A stretch of DNA of 64,000 nucleotides from Pigmentibacter ruber (GTDB lineage: Bacteria > Bdellovibrionota_B > Oligoflexia > Silvanigrellales > Silvanigrellaceae): contig NZ_WSSC01000004.1 of the NCBI RefSeq assembly GCF_009792895.1, positions 186,001 to 250,000 on the forward strand, given 5' to 3'. The stretch's first letter is position 1, and every line of letters starts with the position of its first letter. The position numbers and the translations under genes are program-made. This document shows, one piece after another, positions 1 to 7,878 of this stretch. The notes beneath the pieces are model-generated. The model had not been told where the DNA came from, searched no databases, and saw only the letters and a list, made by a program, of their open reading frames with translations.

Positions 1-1459
1 TTTCATTTAGAATGACATTATCTCTATTTTTATCAAAAATTTCATTTAAATTACTTATGTTTAATTCAAACAGCTTATCAGAATTAAATTCATCAGGTAA
101 AGAAACAAAATACTTTTTATTTTTCATAAATACTGATGGATATGATAGCCAGTACCCCTTTGGCTCATACCAATAGTCATTAAATTTAAAAGAGTTTGGA
201 TTAGTTGCATTCATTGTTGCATGTGTATCACCATGATAAGTATCTTTTAATCCTAAAACTAAAATATTTTTTATTTTTTCATTTTGATTTGGAACACCAA
301 ATTTCTTTCTGAAAGCAATTTTTATAGCAACTTCTACAGCTGTTGAACCGTTATCAGAAAAGAAAACTCGCTTTGCCCAACCTTTTCCCACAGTATTAAT
401 TAATTTCTGTGTCAATTTAACTGCTGGTTCATGAATATTGCCAGGAAACATAACATGTCCGTATCTTGCAGCAGCCATAGCAGCTGCATGCGCTAAGCGA
501 AAAGAAGCATGACCAATTCCTTGTGTCCACCAACTTGCATTTGCATCATAATTACAATGCGTAAGTATATTTTGATCGCGCAATTTATTTAAATTAACGT
601 AAGTAATATTGTCCTTATAAGCACTATCTATAACCTTAGGTTCAATATTAAATCCATGTTGAGTAAAAGGCCACCAAATATGCTCTTTCGCTGTTTCAAT
701 ATAATCTTCAATAACTTCTATTTTAGTTAAATGATAACTCGTTAAATGCTGAAATACATTTGAAAAAATTTCATCATTCGTTTTAAACCAATTTTCAAGT
801 TCTTTTTTTCCAATTTTTTCTGTCTTATTTTCTTTATTTTCAGTAAGATTTTTAAATGAAAAAACAGGAAATTTATTTTTGTAATGTTTTTTTAAAAACA
901 CAGCATTTTCGTCTTTACCATCAAATAATAATACACATGCAATTTCATATCCTTTTGTTTCTAACAAAGCAATTGAACTAATTGTACAGGATATTCCTCC
1001 AAGTTTACTATCTGCTACAAAGATAATGGGAAGTCTTAAACTCCTATATACATCACATTGTAATTGCCCTTGTATCGTTGGTGAAGCGACTCCACCTGCA
1101 CCTTCGATCAAAATAAATTGAGAATCATTATTTTTTAATTCTTCTTCTAGTATGCTCAACATTTTTTCATCTAAAATACATTGATCAGGATTATCATTAC
1201 TATTTTCAAATATTGCTCGATGTGGGGATACGGGATTTGAAAGCGAGAAAATAGTTTTTGTTGAAACTAAATCAGATGGATTATATATTTTGATAAAAGA
1301 AGAATCGGAATCTAGCGGAAAACCTGTTTGAATTGGTTTAATATACAGTAACCGAAGTGCATTCTTCACCGCTGTCATGGTAATACCACAGGAAAAAATA
1401 GTTTTACCAACATCAGTATTTGCTGCCATGACATAATAAGCTGGAAATTTTGTTAACAT
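1..1459 (-). CDS. bioDA: Bifunctional dethiobiotin synthetase / DAPA aminotransferase, C-terminus cut by window edge
   Basis: I translated this by hand from the ATG at 1459; it stays open to base 1. The first ~240 residues are dethiobiotin synthetase (BioD): a P-loop near the N-terminus (NTDVGKT), the KPIQTG substrate segment and EGAGG. From about residue 255 the protein continues in frame into adenosylmethionine-8-amino-7-oxononanoate aminotransferase (BioA): WWPFTQH and the YHGDTHATM segment are visible. The BioA PLP lysine lies beyond the left edge. The two activities catalyse consecutive steps, KAPA to DAPA (BioA) and DAPA to dethiobiotin (BioD). It is the third gene of a bioB-bioF-bioDA run, 24 bases after bioF. 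The D-then-A order of the fusion is that of the plant BIO3-BIO1 protein. The identification is firm; the fusion is seen directly. Confidence 0.93.
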   Translation of the reverse strand, partial: MLTKFPAYYVMAANTDVGKTIFSCGITMTAVKNALRLLYIKPIQTGFPLDSDSSFIKIYNPSDLVSTKTIFSLSNPVSPHRAIFENSNDNPDQCILDEKMLSILEEELKNNDSQFILIEGAGGVASPTIQGQLQCDVYRSLRLPIIFVADSKLGGISCTISSIALLETKGYEIACVLLFDGKDENAVFLKKHYKNKFPVFSFKNLTENKENKTEKIGKKELENWFKTNDEIFSNVFQHLTSYHLTKIEVIEDYIETAKEHIWWPFTQHGFNIEPKVIDSAYKDNITYVNLNKLRDQNILTHCNYDANASWWTQGIGHASFRLAHAAAMAAARYGHVMFPGNIHEPAVKLTQKLINTVGKGWAKRVFFSDNGSTAVEVAIKIAFRKKFGVPNQNEKIKNILVLGLKDTYHGDTHATMNATNPNSFKFNDYWYEPKGYWLSYPSVFMKNKKYFVSLPDEFNSDKLFELNISNLNEIFDKNRDNVILNE

Positions 1460-1483
1460 ATTTTTATTCCTATATTCTTAAAT

Positions 1484-2689
1484 TTATTTTTTCAAATAAT
1501 CGATCAAAGTATCTAAATCTTCTTTTGAATGACTAGCTTTTAAAATAATTCGAAAACGAGACGTGCCTTTAGGAACTGTTGGAGGACGTAAAGCTTTTAA
1601 AATCAATCCATTTTCAATAAAAAACTTTTCTTTTTGTTTAATTTGTAAATGATTTTTATAAACAAGAGGAAATATATTTGATTTTTGTTTATTGAAATCA
1701 AACAAGCTAAAGTTGAATTCAGTCTCAGTATCAGAAAATTCTATAATTTTATCTCTTAAATAGGAAATATTTTCTTGTAATTTAGTTATTAATTTTTCTC
1801 CCTCAGAAGAAAAAATAATTTCTAAAGATTGCAAAACCGCTCCTGTAACAAAAGGAGAGACAGCAGTAGAGTAGATTAAATGTCTAGATTTTTGAATCAT
1901 ACGTTCTTTTAATTGCTGATGATCTGTAGCTAGAAAACCACCAGCAACACCAACTGCTTTTCCACAGCCAGACATAGAAGCAAGTATATAAGGTTTTAAA
2001 TATGGATATGCTTGTAGCCAAGTTCTACTCTTTCCGTAAATACCAATGGTATGAGTTTCATCAATGATAATTAATAAATTGTGTTTCTTACACAATTCAA
2101 ACAATGCAACAGGATCGGAAAAATCTCCATCCACAGAATATAACGACTCTACAACAATTATTTTAACAGTCGCTTTGGAATGAGACAGTTTATTTTCTAA
2201 ATGCAAATAGTCATTATGACGGAAAAAATCAAAGTAAACATTTGCATTTTTTAATCCATAAAATAAACTTGAATGACAACGATGATCTATATAATAATGG
2301 ATGTTTGGTTTTTCTTGTTCTTCCCATTGAAACAAGGATAGAGCATCAAATAATGCAGCATTAGCTATAAAGCCACTAGGAAAAAAAATTGAATAACGAA
2401 AGTCGGTTTTTTCTGAAAAATAATTTTCTAACTTTGAAATATTTTTATCAAGTTCCAAAACTAATCTTGAACTACCAGAACCAGCACCATTTGTTAAAGC
2501 ATTTATATACCCAGCTTCAATAATATTTTTGTTGCTTCGAAGATTTAAATAATCATTTGAGGAAAAATCTATAAAGTTTTTTTTATTTTTTACTAATTCC
2601 TGGAAGGAATTTATTTCACGATAATTTCCTTCCAGTTTTATTTTCTTTTGTGATTTTTCCCATAATTCATTGAGATAATTAAAGGACAT
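1484..2689 (-). CDS. bioF: 8-amino-7-oxononanoate synthase (KAPA synthase)
   Basis: A 401-residue PLP enzyme of the alpha-oxoamine synthase family, which condenses pimeloyl-ACP (or -CoA) with L-alanine to KAPA, the first ring-building step of biotin synthesis. Visible hallmarks are the DFSSNDYLNL segment (~41-50), GAGSGSSRL (~68-76), the PLP-contacting DETH (210-213) and the Schiff-base lysine K244 in SGCGKAVG. Length is normal for the family. The start overlaps the end of bioB by 11 bases, so it is probably translationally coupled to it. No strong Shine-Dalgarno is visible before the ATG. The next gene is the BioD-BioA fusion. Cytoplasmic. Confidence 0.93.
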   Translation of the reverse strand: MSFNYLNELWEKSQKKIKLEGNYREINSFQELVKNKKNFIDFSSNDYLNLRSNKNIIEAGYINALTNGAGSGSSRLVLELDKNISKLENYFSEKTDFRYSIFFPSGFIANAALFDALSLFQWEEQEKPNIHYYIDHRCHSSLFYGLKNANVYFDFFRHNDYLHLENKLSHSKATVKIIVVESLYSVDGDFSDPVALFELCKKHNLLIIIDETHTIGIYGKSRTWLQAYPYLKPYILASMSGCGKAVGVAGGFLATDHQQLKERMIQKSRHLIYSTAVSPFVTGAVLQSLEIIFSSEGEKLITKLQENISYLRDKIIEFSDTETEFNFSLFDFNKQKSNIFPLVYKNHLQIKQKEKFFIENGLILKALRPPTVPKGTSRFRIILKASHSKEDLDTLIDYLKK

Positions 2690-3731
2690 GAACCATTTCT
2701 TTATTACAAACTGTTAGTGGTTTAGTCATATCATCAATTAATTGATTATCAAATGTGTAGCCTGGTAATGGTGACGTTAATAGCACTTCTCCAGAAAAAA
2801 TAGAATTAGCTCCAGCGGTTAAACATAAAATTTGAGCTTCTCTGCTCATATCCATTCTACCAGCTGACAAGCGAATTCGCGATTTAGGTAGCAATAGACG
2901 GGCAACTGCAATTGTTCTAACAAAATGTAAAATATCTATGTCTTCCATTTTTTCTAGCGGAGTTCCATCAAATTTAACTAAAAAGTTTATTGGCACACTC
3001 TCAGGCTGAGGAGACATTGTAGCTAAAAAAGCTATTAACTTCATTCTATCTGAAGCTGATTCTCCCATCCCTAAAATACCACCACAACAAATATTGATAT
3101 TCTGATTTCTAACATTTCTTAGAGTTTTTACTCTATCTTTAAACTTTCTAGTTGTAATGACTTTTGAATAATAATCCTTAGATGTATCAACATTATGATT
3201 GTAATAATCTAAGCCCGCTTGCTTTAATTTACTTGCCTGCTCTTCGTCTAAAAGTCCAAGGGTAACACAAGACTCCATACCAAGAGCTTTTACTTGTCGT
3301 ATGGCCTCTAATACACGATCAAATTGTTCGCCACGTGGTGGTTTACGCCATGCCGCACCCATACAAAATCGTTGAGCCCCATTTTCTTTTGCAGCTTTGG
3401 CTTTTTCTACAATATCTTCAACTTCCATCAAAGGATGTTTTTTTATATCAGTTTCATAACGTGCACTTTGTGGACAGTAGGAACAGTCTTCAGGGCATGA
3501 ACCGGTTTTTATAGATAGAAGAGCGCTTCTTTGAATATCCGCCTCAGGCCAGTTTTCTTTGTGCACACCTGCTGCTTCTTGAATCAGCTGCAAAAAGGGC
3601 AAGTGGTAATAATTCATAGCTTTCTGATAAATTTCTTCATCGTAATCTTCTGAAATCCCACAATCGATATTTTCAGTATGACAAGCTGTAGATAGGGGTT
3701 GGTTTTCAAAAGATTCTGATATCTGTTGCAT
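2679..3731 (-). CDS. bioB: Biotin synthase (radical SAM)
   Basis: A 350-residue radical SAM enzyme that inserts sulfur into dethiobiotin. The [4Fe-4S] motif CxxxCxxC is at C79, C83 and C86 (SCPEDCSYC), followed by the typical biotin synthase blocks GAQRFCMGAAWR, CVTLGLL, YYNHNVDTS, CCGGILGMGE and RLSAGR. There is an N-terminal extension of about 35 residues with no obvious motif. The start is supported by a strong Shine-Dalgarno (GAGGAGAAG) just before the ATG at 3731. It is the first gene of the minus-strand biotin operon; its upstream region (3732-3891) is shared with a divergent KASIII gene and contains two inverted repeats that may regulate one or both directions. Confidence 0.96.
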   Translation of the reverse strand: MQQISESFENQPLSTACHTENIDCGISEDYDEEIYQKAMNYYHLPFLQLIQEAAGVHKENWPEADIQRSALLSIKTGSCPEDCSYCPQSARYETDIKKHPLMEVEDIVEKAKAAKENGAQRFCMGAAWRKPPRGEQFDRVLEAIRQVKALGMESCVTLGLLDEEQASKLKQAGLDYYNHNVDTSKDYYSKVITTRKFKDRVKTLRNVRNQNINICCGGILGMGESASDRMKLIAFLATMSPQPESVPINFLVKFDGTPLEKMEDIDILHFVRTIAVARLLLPKSRIRLSAGRMDMSREAQILCLTAGANSIFSGEVLLTSPLPGYTFDNQLIDDMTKPLTVCNKEMVHVL

Positions 3732-3775
3732 TCACTTCTCCTCAAATTTATCACTTATAAAAGAACCAATAAGTC

Positions 3776-3800
3776 TTACAATTATTGATAATTTATGTAA
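3776..3800. promoter_or_regulatory. Inverted repeat in the bioB / KASIII divergent promoter region
   Basis: TTACA (3776-3780), 15 bases, TGTAA (3796-3800), enclosing a second near-palindrome TTATTGATAA (3782-3791). Lying between two divergent genes of one pathway, it is a candidate operator. The inner element resembles the BioR operator consensus TTATMKATAA except at one central base; it does not match the usual BirA half-site TTGTAAACC. No biotin regulator gene is in the window, so the assignment is a guess. Confidence 0.3.
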
Positions 3801-3812
3801 AGTGCATACAGA

Positions 3813-3833
3813 TTAGGAAATCTTTTTTCCTAA
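3813..3833 (+). promoter_or_regulatory. Perfect 8-bp hairpin in the leader of the KASIII gene
   Basis: TTAGGAAA (3813-3820), 5-base loop, TTTCCTAA (3826-3833), followed by GATATTTTTTATTT. It sits 58 bases before the KASIII start. The T-rich tail makes a leader terminator or attenuator possible, but the stem has only two G:C pairs, so it may equally be a protein-binding site. Confidence 0.3.
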
Positions 3834-3891
3834 GATATTTTTTATTTAAATGAATAAAAACTGAGTTCACGGTATTTATTAAAGGGAAGCA

Positions 3892-5211
3892 ATGACTGTT
3901 TCAAAAGAAAATTTTACTATTTATACAGATATTGTGAGTAGCTTTTGTCATTTGCCTGCCGTATTGCAATCAAATGCAAATATTGCGAAAGATTTTCAAA
4001 CCACTGGTAAAACAGTTTCCGATGTCGCATCTTCTATCCAAAAACATACCGGAATTATCCAAAGAAGATATGCTTTACCCGAACAAGCTTGCAGTGATCT
4101 TGTCATCCAAGCTGTTTTACATTCAAGTATTGACTTAAATAATCTTGCCTCTATAGTTGTCGCAACCACCTCGGGTGATTGCCCCTCACCTGCAACAGCA
4201 CATTTTATTCATTCGGGTTTAAATTTACATCCCTACGTCCATTGTTTTGATGTTGCTAGCTCATGTAGTAGCTATCTTTCAGCCCTTAGAAGTTCACTTG
4301 GTATTACTCAGACGACTTCTCAAGCTGTTTTACTTGCAGCAAGCGAAGTAAAAAATAAGGGTCTTCTCCAAAATGATCTTAGAACACGTTCTTTATTTGG
4401 AGATGGAGCCGCAGGAATTGTTTTAAGGCAAAATTTGCCTAAGAAAAATAAAGATTTTTTTTGTTTCGCTTATCAAGAATCAAATTCAAAAATTATCAAC
4501 AATATAACAATTCCGGTTGGAGGATCTCGCCAACCAACTACTCTTGAAAACATAAACAATAATAAGCTTTTTTTAAATCAACCCAAAGAAACATTTTCAA
4601 TTATTGTGAAATCATTAATAAAAGCAATTGAAAGCTGTTGGGAACAAAGAACAAAAATGTTGTTAGAAATGAATAATAAATATGATGAGACAGTTCCTTG
4701 TACTATTTTCATTCACCAAGCTAATAAAAATATTTTGAAAGACGTTAAGCAAAAAATTAATCCCCAATTATCAGACAAAATAACTATTCTTATGGCTGAT
4801 ATTGGTAATACAGTTTGCGCTTCCTTACCTATCCTACGATGCCGTGTGTTGTTTTTAAAAAATATTTTATCTTATGAAAAAAATTATATTTGTAAAAAAG
4901 AATTAGTTAATTATTTTAGTAAAATATGTCAAAAATCAAACATTTTTTCCTATAAAATAAAAGAAAATGGAATAATATTTCAAACTATTTATGCAAATGA
5001 ATTAATCGAAATTTTTGATTCAGGCTCTTCTTCTTTAAGTAACTCATGGTTAGAACAAATAAGTGAAGAAGAGTATTTAGATTTAGTAAATTTAACAAAA
5101 AAAGAAACAGAAACTTGCAATAAAGATAGTGCAAGAATAAAGTACCTAGACATTTGGATTGCTGCTGGAGGGGGTTTTCAAACAGTAGGAGTCCTGCATG
5201 GGAAGTTATAA
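3892..5211 (+). CDS. Ketoacyl-ACP synthase III family protein, candidate BioZ
   Basis: A 439-residue FabH-like thiolase-fold enzyme. The Cys-His-Asn triad of KASIII is intact: C125 in DVASSCSSYL, H275 in FIHQAN and N306 in GNTVCASLP. The usual C-terminal glycine block is at 426-429 (GGGF). Between N306 and GGGF there are about 120 residues where FabH has about 30, so some 90 residues are inserted near 316-415; this makes it far longer than FabH (~317). It starts 161 bases from bioB in the opposite direction, behind a good Shine-Dalgarno (AAGGGAAG). BioZ proteins are KASIII enzymes that make a pimeloyl-ACP precursor from glutaryl-CoA and malonyl-ACP, and no bioC or bioH is in the window; the BioZ role is inferred from context only. 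A lipid or secondary-metabolite KASIII is the alternative. Confidence 0.7.
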   Translation: MTVSKENFTIYTDIVSSFCHLPAVLQSNANIAKDFQTTGKTVSDVASSIQKHTGIIQRRYALPEQACSDLVIQAVLHSSIDLNNLASIVVATTSGDCPSPATAHFIHSGLNLHPYVHCFDVASSCSSYLSALRSSLGITQTTSQAVLLAASEVKNKGLLQNDLRTRSLFGDGAAGIVLRQNLPKKNKDFFCFAYQESNSKIINNITIPVGGSRQPTTLENINNNKLFLNQPKETFSIIVKSLIKAIESCWEQRTKMLLEMNNKYDETVPCTIFIHQANKNILKDVKQKINPQLSDKITILMADIGNTVCASLPILRCRVLFLKNILSYEKNYICKKELVNYFSKICQKSNIFSYKIKENGIIFQTIYANELIEIFDSGSSSLSNSWLEQISEEEYLDLVNLTKKETETCNKDSARIKYLDIWIAAGGGFQTVGVLHGKL

Positions 5212-5234
5212 ATCATCAATATTCTAGGGTTAAT

Positions 5235-7172
5235 ATGAAGTTTTTTTCTAAAAAATCTCTCTTTTTTTTTATCTGTCTAAATATTAATAATATAAATGCA
5301 TTTGCTGATACAAATGTTGTTGAAATCCAATTAGACAACTGGAGTGCTGAAATTAATTTAAAAAGTTTAGAAGTAGTGGGAAAAATTGAGCAAAATTCTC
5401 TTTCTATAGCTTCTCCAATTTCTCACTTATTAAGTGATTTTAAAAATTTAAAAAAAAGTTCAAATATTTATAGCTGGGAGTATCCTGACAAAAATATTTC
5501 AGTTGAAGTAAAAAAAGAAAATAATTTTTTAGTGTTTAAATTTACTTCTAAAATTCCACAGATTTTTGAATGGCCAAGTACTTTAACTTCAACCACTTCT
5601 GATACAAATAATTCTGAAGAATTAGTTATACCAGATGGAGAAGGTTTACTTATCCCAACTCAAGATCCATTTTGGATTGCCAAAATTGACAAATATGATG
5701 CCTATGAATATTCAATGAAAGAACAGCTTACATTGCCCTTATTTGCTAATATAACTGATTATAATACCGTAACGTATATATCTGATAGTTCGTTAAATAA
5801 TACTTTAAAATTTAATAAAAATTCAGATAGTATTTATATTCAACAGGAACATCAATTTAGGCAAAAAGATAATTTATCACCATATGTTATTAAAATTACA
5901 GTAGATCCTAAACAAGATTTTTTGGCTCCAGGAAAACATTTTAGAAATTTATTGTCACAAAAAAACGAACTCATTACTTTAAAACAAAAAGCATCGCATA
6001 ATAAAGAAATAACCAAACTATATGGAGCTTTTCATGCTTATCTTTGGGGAACCGGCAGAACTGAAGAATCCTTAAAATTATTAAAAGATTTAGGTATTCA
6101 TTCATTGTGGCTCGGCTATGATCAAAATAATCACGAGAAATATAAAGTAACTAAAAAATTTATTCAGTCTGCAAAAAATTATGGATATTTAGTTGGACCT
6201 TACGATACTTGGGAAAATATTCAAAATCCTAAAACTGCAGATACACAACTTTCTATTTTTCCAAATGCCTGGCCAATTGCTGCTATTATTGAAGAGGGAG
6301 GCAAACGCAAACCTGGTTTTCAAAACCGTGGATACGAAGCAAGTTCTGAATATTTTGCGAAGCAAAAACCTGAAAATAGAGATTTGTATTTAAGATTAAA
6401 AAATTTTAAAGAAACAGGAATTAATAGTTACTTTTTAGATGTAGATGCAACAGGATTATTGCATGATGATTATTCACCGCTCCATCCAATGAACGCAAAA
6501 AAAGATATGGAAAATAGAATTAAACGCTTAAACTATATTTCTAAAAATGAAAAATTAGTACTTGGGTCAGAAACTGCTGTTTATTGGGCAATACCTAGTC
6601 TAGCCTTTGCGCATGGAAATTTTTCTGTATTTAATTCTCCACACTGGCAATTAAGCAGACAACAAAAAATTTATGGGCGTTGGTATCCAACTGAAAGACC
6701 AGAATTCTTTTTCAAAACAATTAAAGCCCCAGAAGATTATGAAAATACTAAATATAATCCTTTATATCGAATTCCACTCTTTCAATATGTCTACCATGAT
6801 GCCATTATTAGCACTGATAGATGGGAAATTCCAATCACTAAATTTAGCAATTTAAAAACTAAAAGAACATTATTTGAAATTCTGTATGGAATACCTTCTA
6901 TGTGGTCTTTGGATTTAAAACTAATTAAAGAAAATAAAATAGATTTAAAAAAATATTCTGATTTTTTTCAAATTTACCATCATAAAATAGCTGAATTACC
7001 TTTAACAAATTTTGAATTTCTAACTAATGATAAATTTGTCCAGCAAGCTAAATATGGGAATGAAATAATAGTTACTGCAAACTTTTCAAAAATTAATTAT
7101 AAGAATATTCCGAAAGAAAGTGTCGAAGTAAATTATCTAAAAGAAAATAAAAAAGTAATTTATACACCTTAA
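5235..7172 (+). CDS. Secreted glycoside-hydrolase-like protein
   Basis: The open frame begins at 5154 inside the preceding gene, but the ATG at 5235 has an AGGG upstream and opens a clear signal peptide (MKFFSKKS, hydrophobic run, cleavage after NAFA), giving 645 residues. Residues ~25-240 look beta-rich, and ~255-600 look like a TIM-barrel hydrolase: YGAFHAYLWG, a DLGIHSLWLGYD strand-helix unit, YFLDVDATG with D402 and D404, and GSETAVYW with E446. This is reminiscent of GH101/GH129-type endo-alpha-N-acetylgalactosaminidase relatives, but I cannot place the family with certainty. It would act on glycans outside the cytoplasm. The last 2 kb of the frame is uninterrupted and convergent with the next gene, one base apart. 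Family confidence is low; secreted enzyme is likely. Confidence 0.5.
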   Translation: MKFFSKKSLFFFICLNINNINAFADTNVVEIQLDNWSAEINLKSLEVVGKIEQNSLSIASPISHLLSDFKNLKKSSNIYSWEYPDKNISVEVKKENNFLVFKFTSKIPQIFEWPSTLTSTTSDTNNSEELVIPDGEGLLIPTQDPFWIAKIDKYDAYEYSMKEQLTLPLFANITDYNTVTYISDSSLNNTLKFNKNSDSIYIQQEHQFRQKDNLSPYVIKITVDPKQDFLAPGKHFRNLLSQKNELITLKQKASHNKEITKLYGAFHAYLWGTGRTEESLKLLKDLGIHSLWLGYDQNNHEKYKVTKKFIQSAKNYGYLVGPYDTWENIQNPKTADTQLSIFPNAWPIAAIIEEGGKRKPGFQNRGYEASSEYFAKQKPENRDLYLRLKNFKETGINSYFLDVDATGLLHDDYSPLHPMNAKKDMENRIKRLNYISKNEKLVLGSETAVYWAIPSLAFAHGNFSVFNSPHWQLSRQQKIYGRWYPTERPEFFFKTIKAPEDYENTKYNPLYRIPLFQYVYHDAIISTDRWEIPITKFSNLKTKRTLFEILYGIPSMWSLDLKLIKENKIDLKKYSDFFQIYHHKIAELPLTNFEFLTNDKFVQQAKYGNEIIVTANFSKINYKNIPKESVEVNYLKENKKVIYTP

Positions 7173-7173
7173 T

Positions 7174-7860
7174 TTATTTATTCTTTTCTTCATAAAATAC
7201 TTGTTCAAATACTTTTCTTTCATCTACCATGGTATAAGAAGCCTTCGTTTCTTTAACTAAATTATTTGCAAAATCTAAAACTTCTTTTAAATCACAATTC
7301 TGAATGCCTTTTTTCAAAAACTTAATCATACCTTCATTTAGCTTTTTTTGTGCATTTAAAGCATGCTCTATTCTTTGAGTTTGAATATCTTCAAAATTTA
7401 GTGATTGAATCATGGTATAGACTTGAGGTCTTAAGCGCTCTTCTAATCTAGAAACACTTTCTATTCGTTTAGAAATTTCAGACCAAATCTTATCAAAAGC
7501 ATTAGAATCAGTTGTGGAAGTTTTTGTACTTTGTGTTTGTGCTTGATTAGCTGCTTTATCTTGTCCACTTGCCTCAGCAAAAATATCATCGGCTCTAAAA
7601 TTAGCTCTTTGATTTAAAGCTTGAGCTTCAGATTCTGCTTTACTAAATAAATTCTCATAAATTTCGTTTGCTTGCTGTCCTTCTTCGACTACTAAATTGT
7701 CCATTTTTTGAATTGCTTCAGACATTGCTTCGACAAAAGAACGTACATTTGATTGTAAATCTATAAGTTGATATTCCATCAAAATTGAGAAATGAAAAAG
7801 AAGCTGCATCAACATTTGTTCAGGAGTCTGCGCTTTTGCAAATGATAATTCTTTTTCCAT
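7174..7860 (-). CDS. CheZ-like phosphatase family protein
   Basis: A 228-residue, mostly helical, Gln/Glu/Lys-rich cytoplasmic protein. Residues ~124-195 form a long predicted helical segment containing LNFEDIQTQRIEHAL, in which D158 and Q162 have the D-x-x-x-Q spacing of the CheZ active site (E. coli D143/Q147 in QDLTGQ). CheZ dephosphorylates CheY-P. The middle (100-120) is a Gln/Thr/Ser-rich linker. The gene starts 18 bases after a receiver-TPR gene in the same direction with a GGAGAG Shine-Dalgarno, so the two are likely co-transcribed. No cheA or cheW is near. The overall similarity to CheZ is limited to this motif and the helical character, so this is a motif-level call. Confidence 0.45.
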   Translation of the reverse strand: MEKELSFAKAQTPEQMLMQLLFHFSILMEYQLIDLQSNVRSFVEAMSEAIQKMDNLVVEEGQQANEIYENLFSKAESEAQALNQRANFRADDIFAEASGQDKAANQAQTQSTKTSTTDSNAFDKIWSEISKRIESVSRLEERLRPQVYTMIQSLNFEDIQTQRIEHALNAQKKLNEGMIKFLKKGIQNCDLKEVLDFANNLVKETKASYTMVDERKVFEQVFYEEKNK

Positions 7861-7878
7861 TAGCTTCTCTCCAATATT

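Noticed and set aside
5154-5234. Longer start for the glycosidase-like gene
   Set aside because: It would overlap the KASIII gene and hide the signal peptide that begins at 5235.
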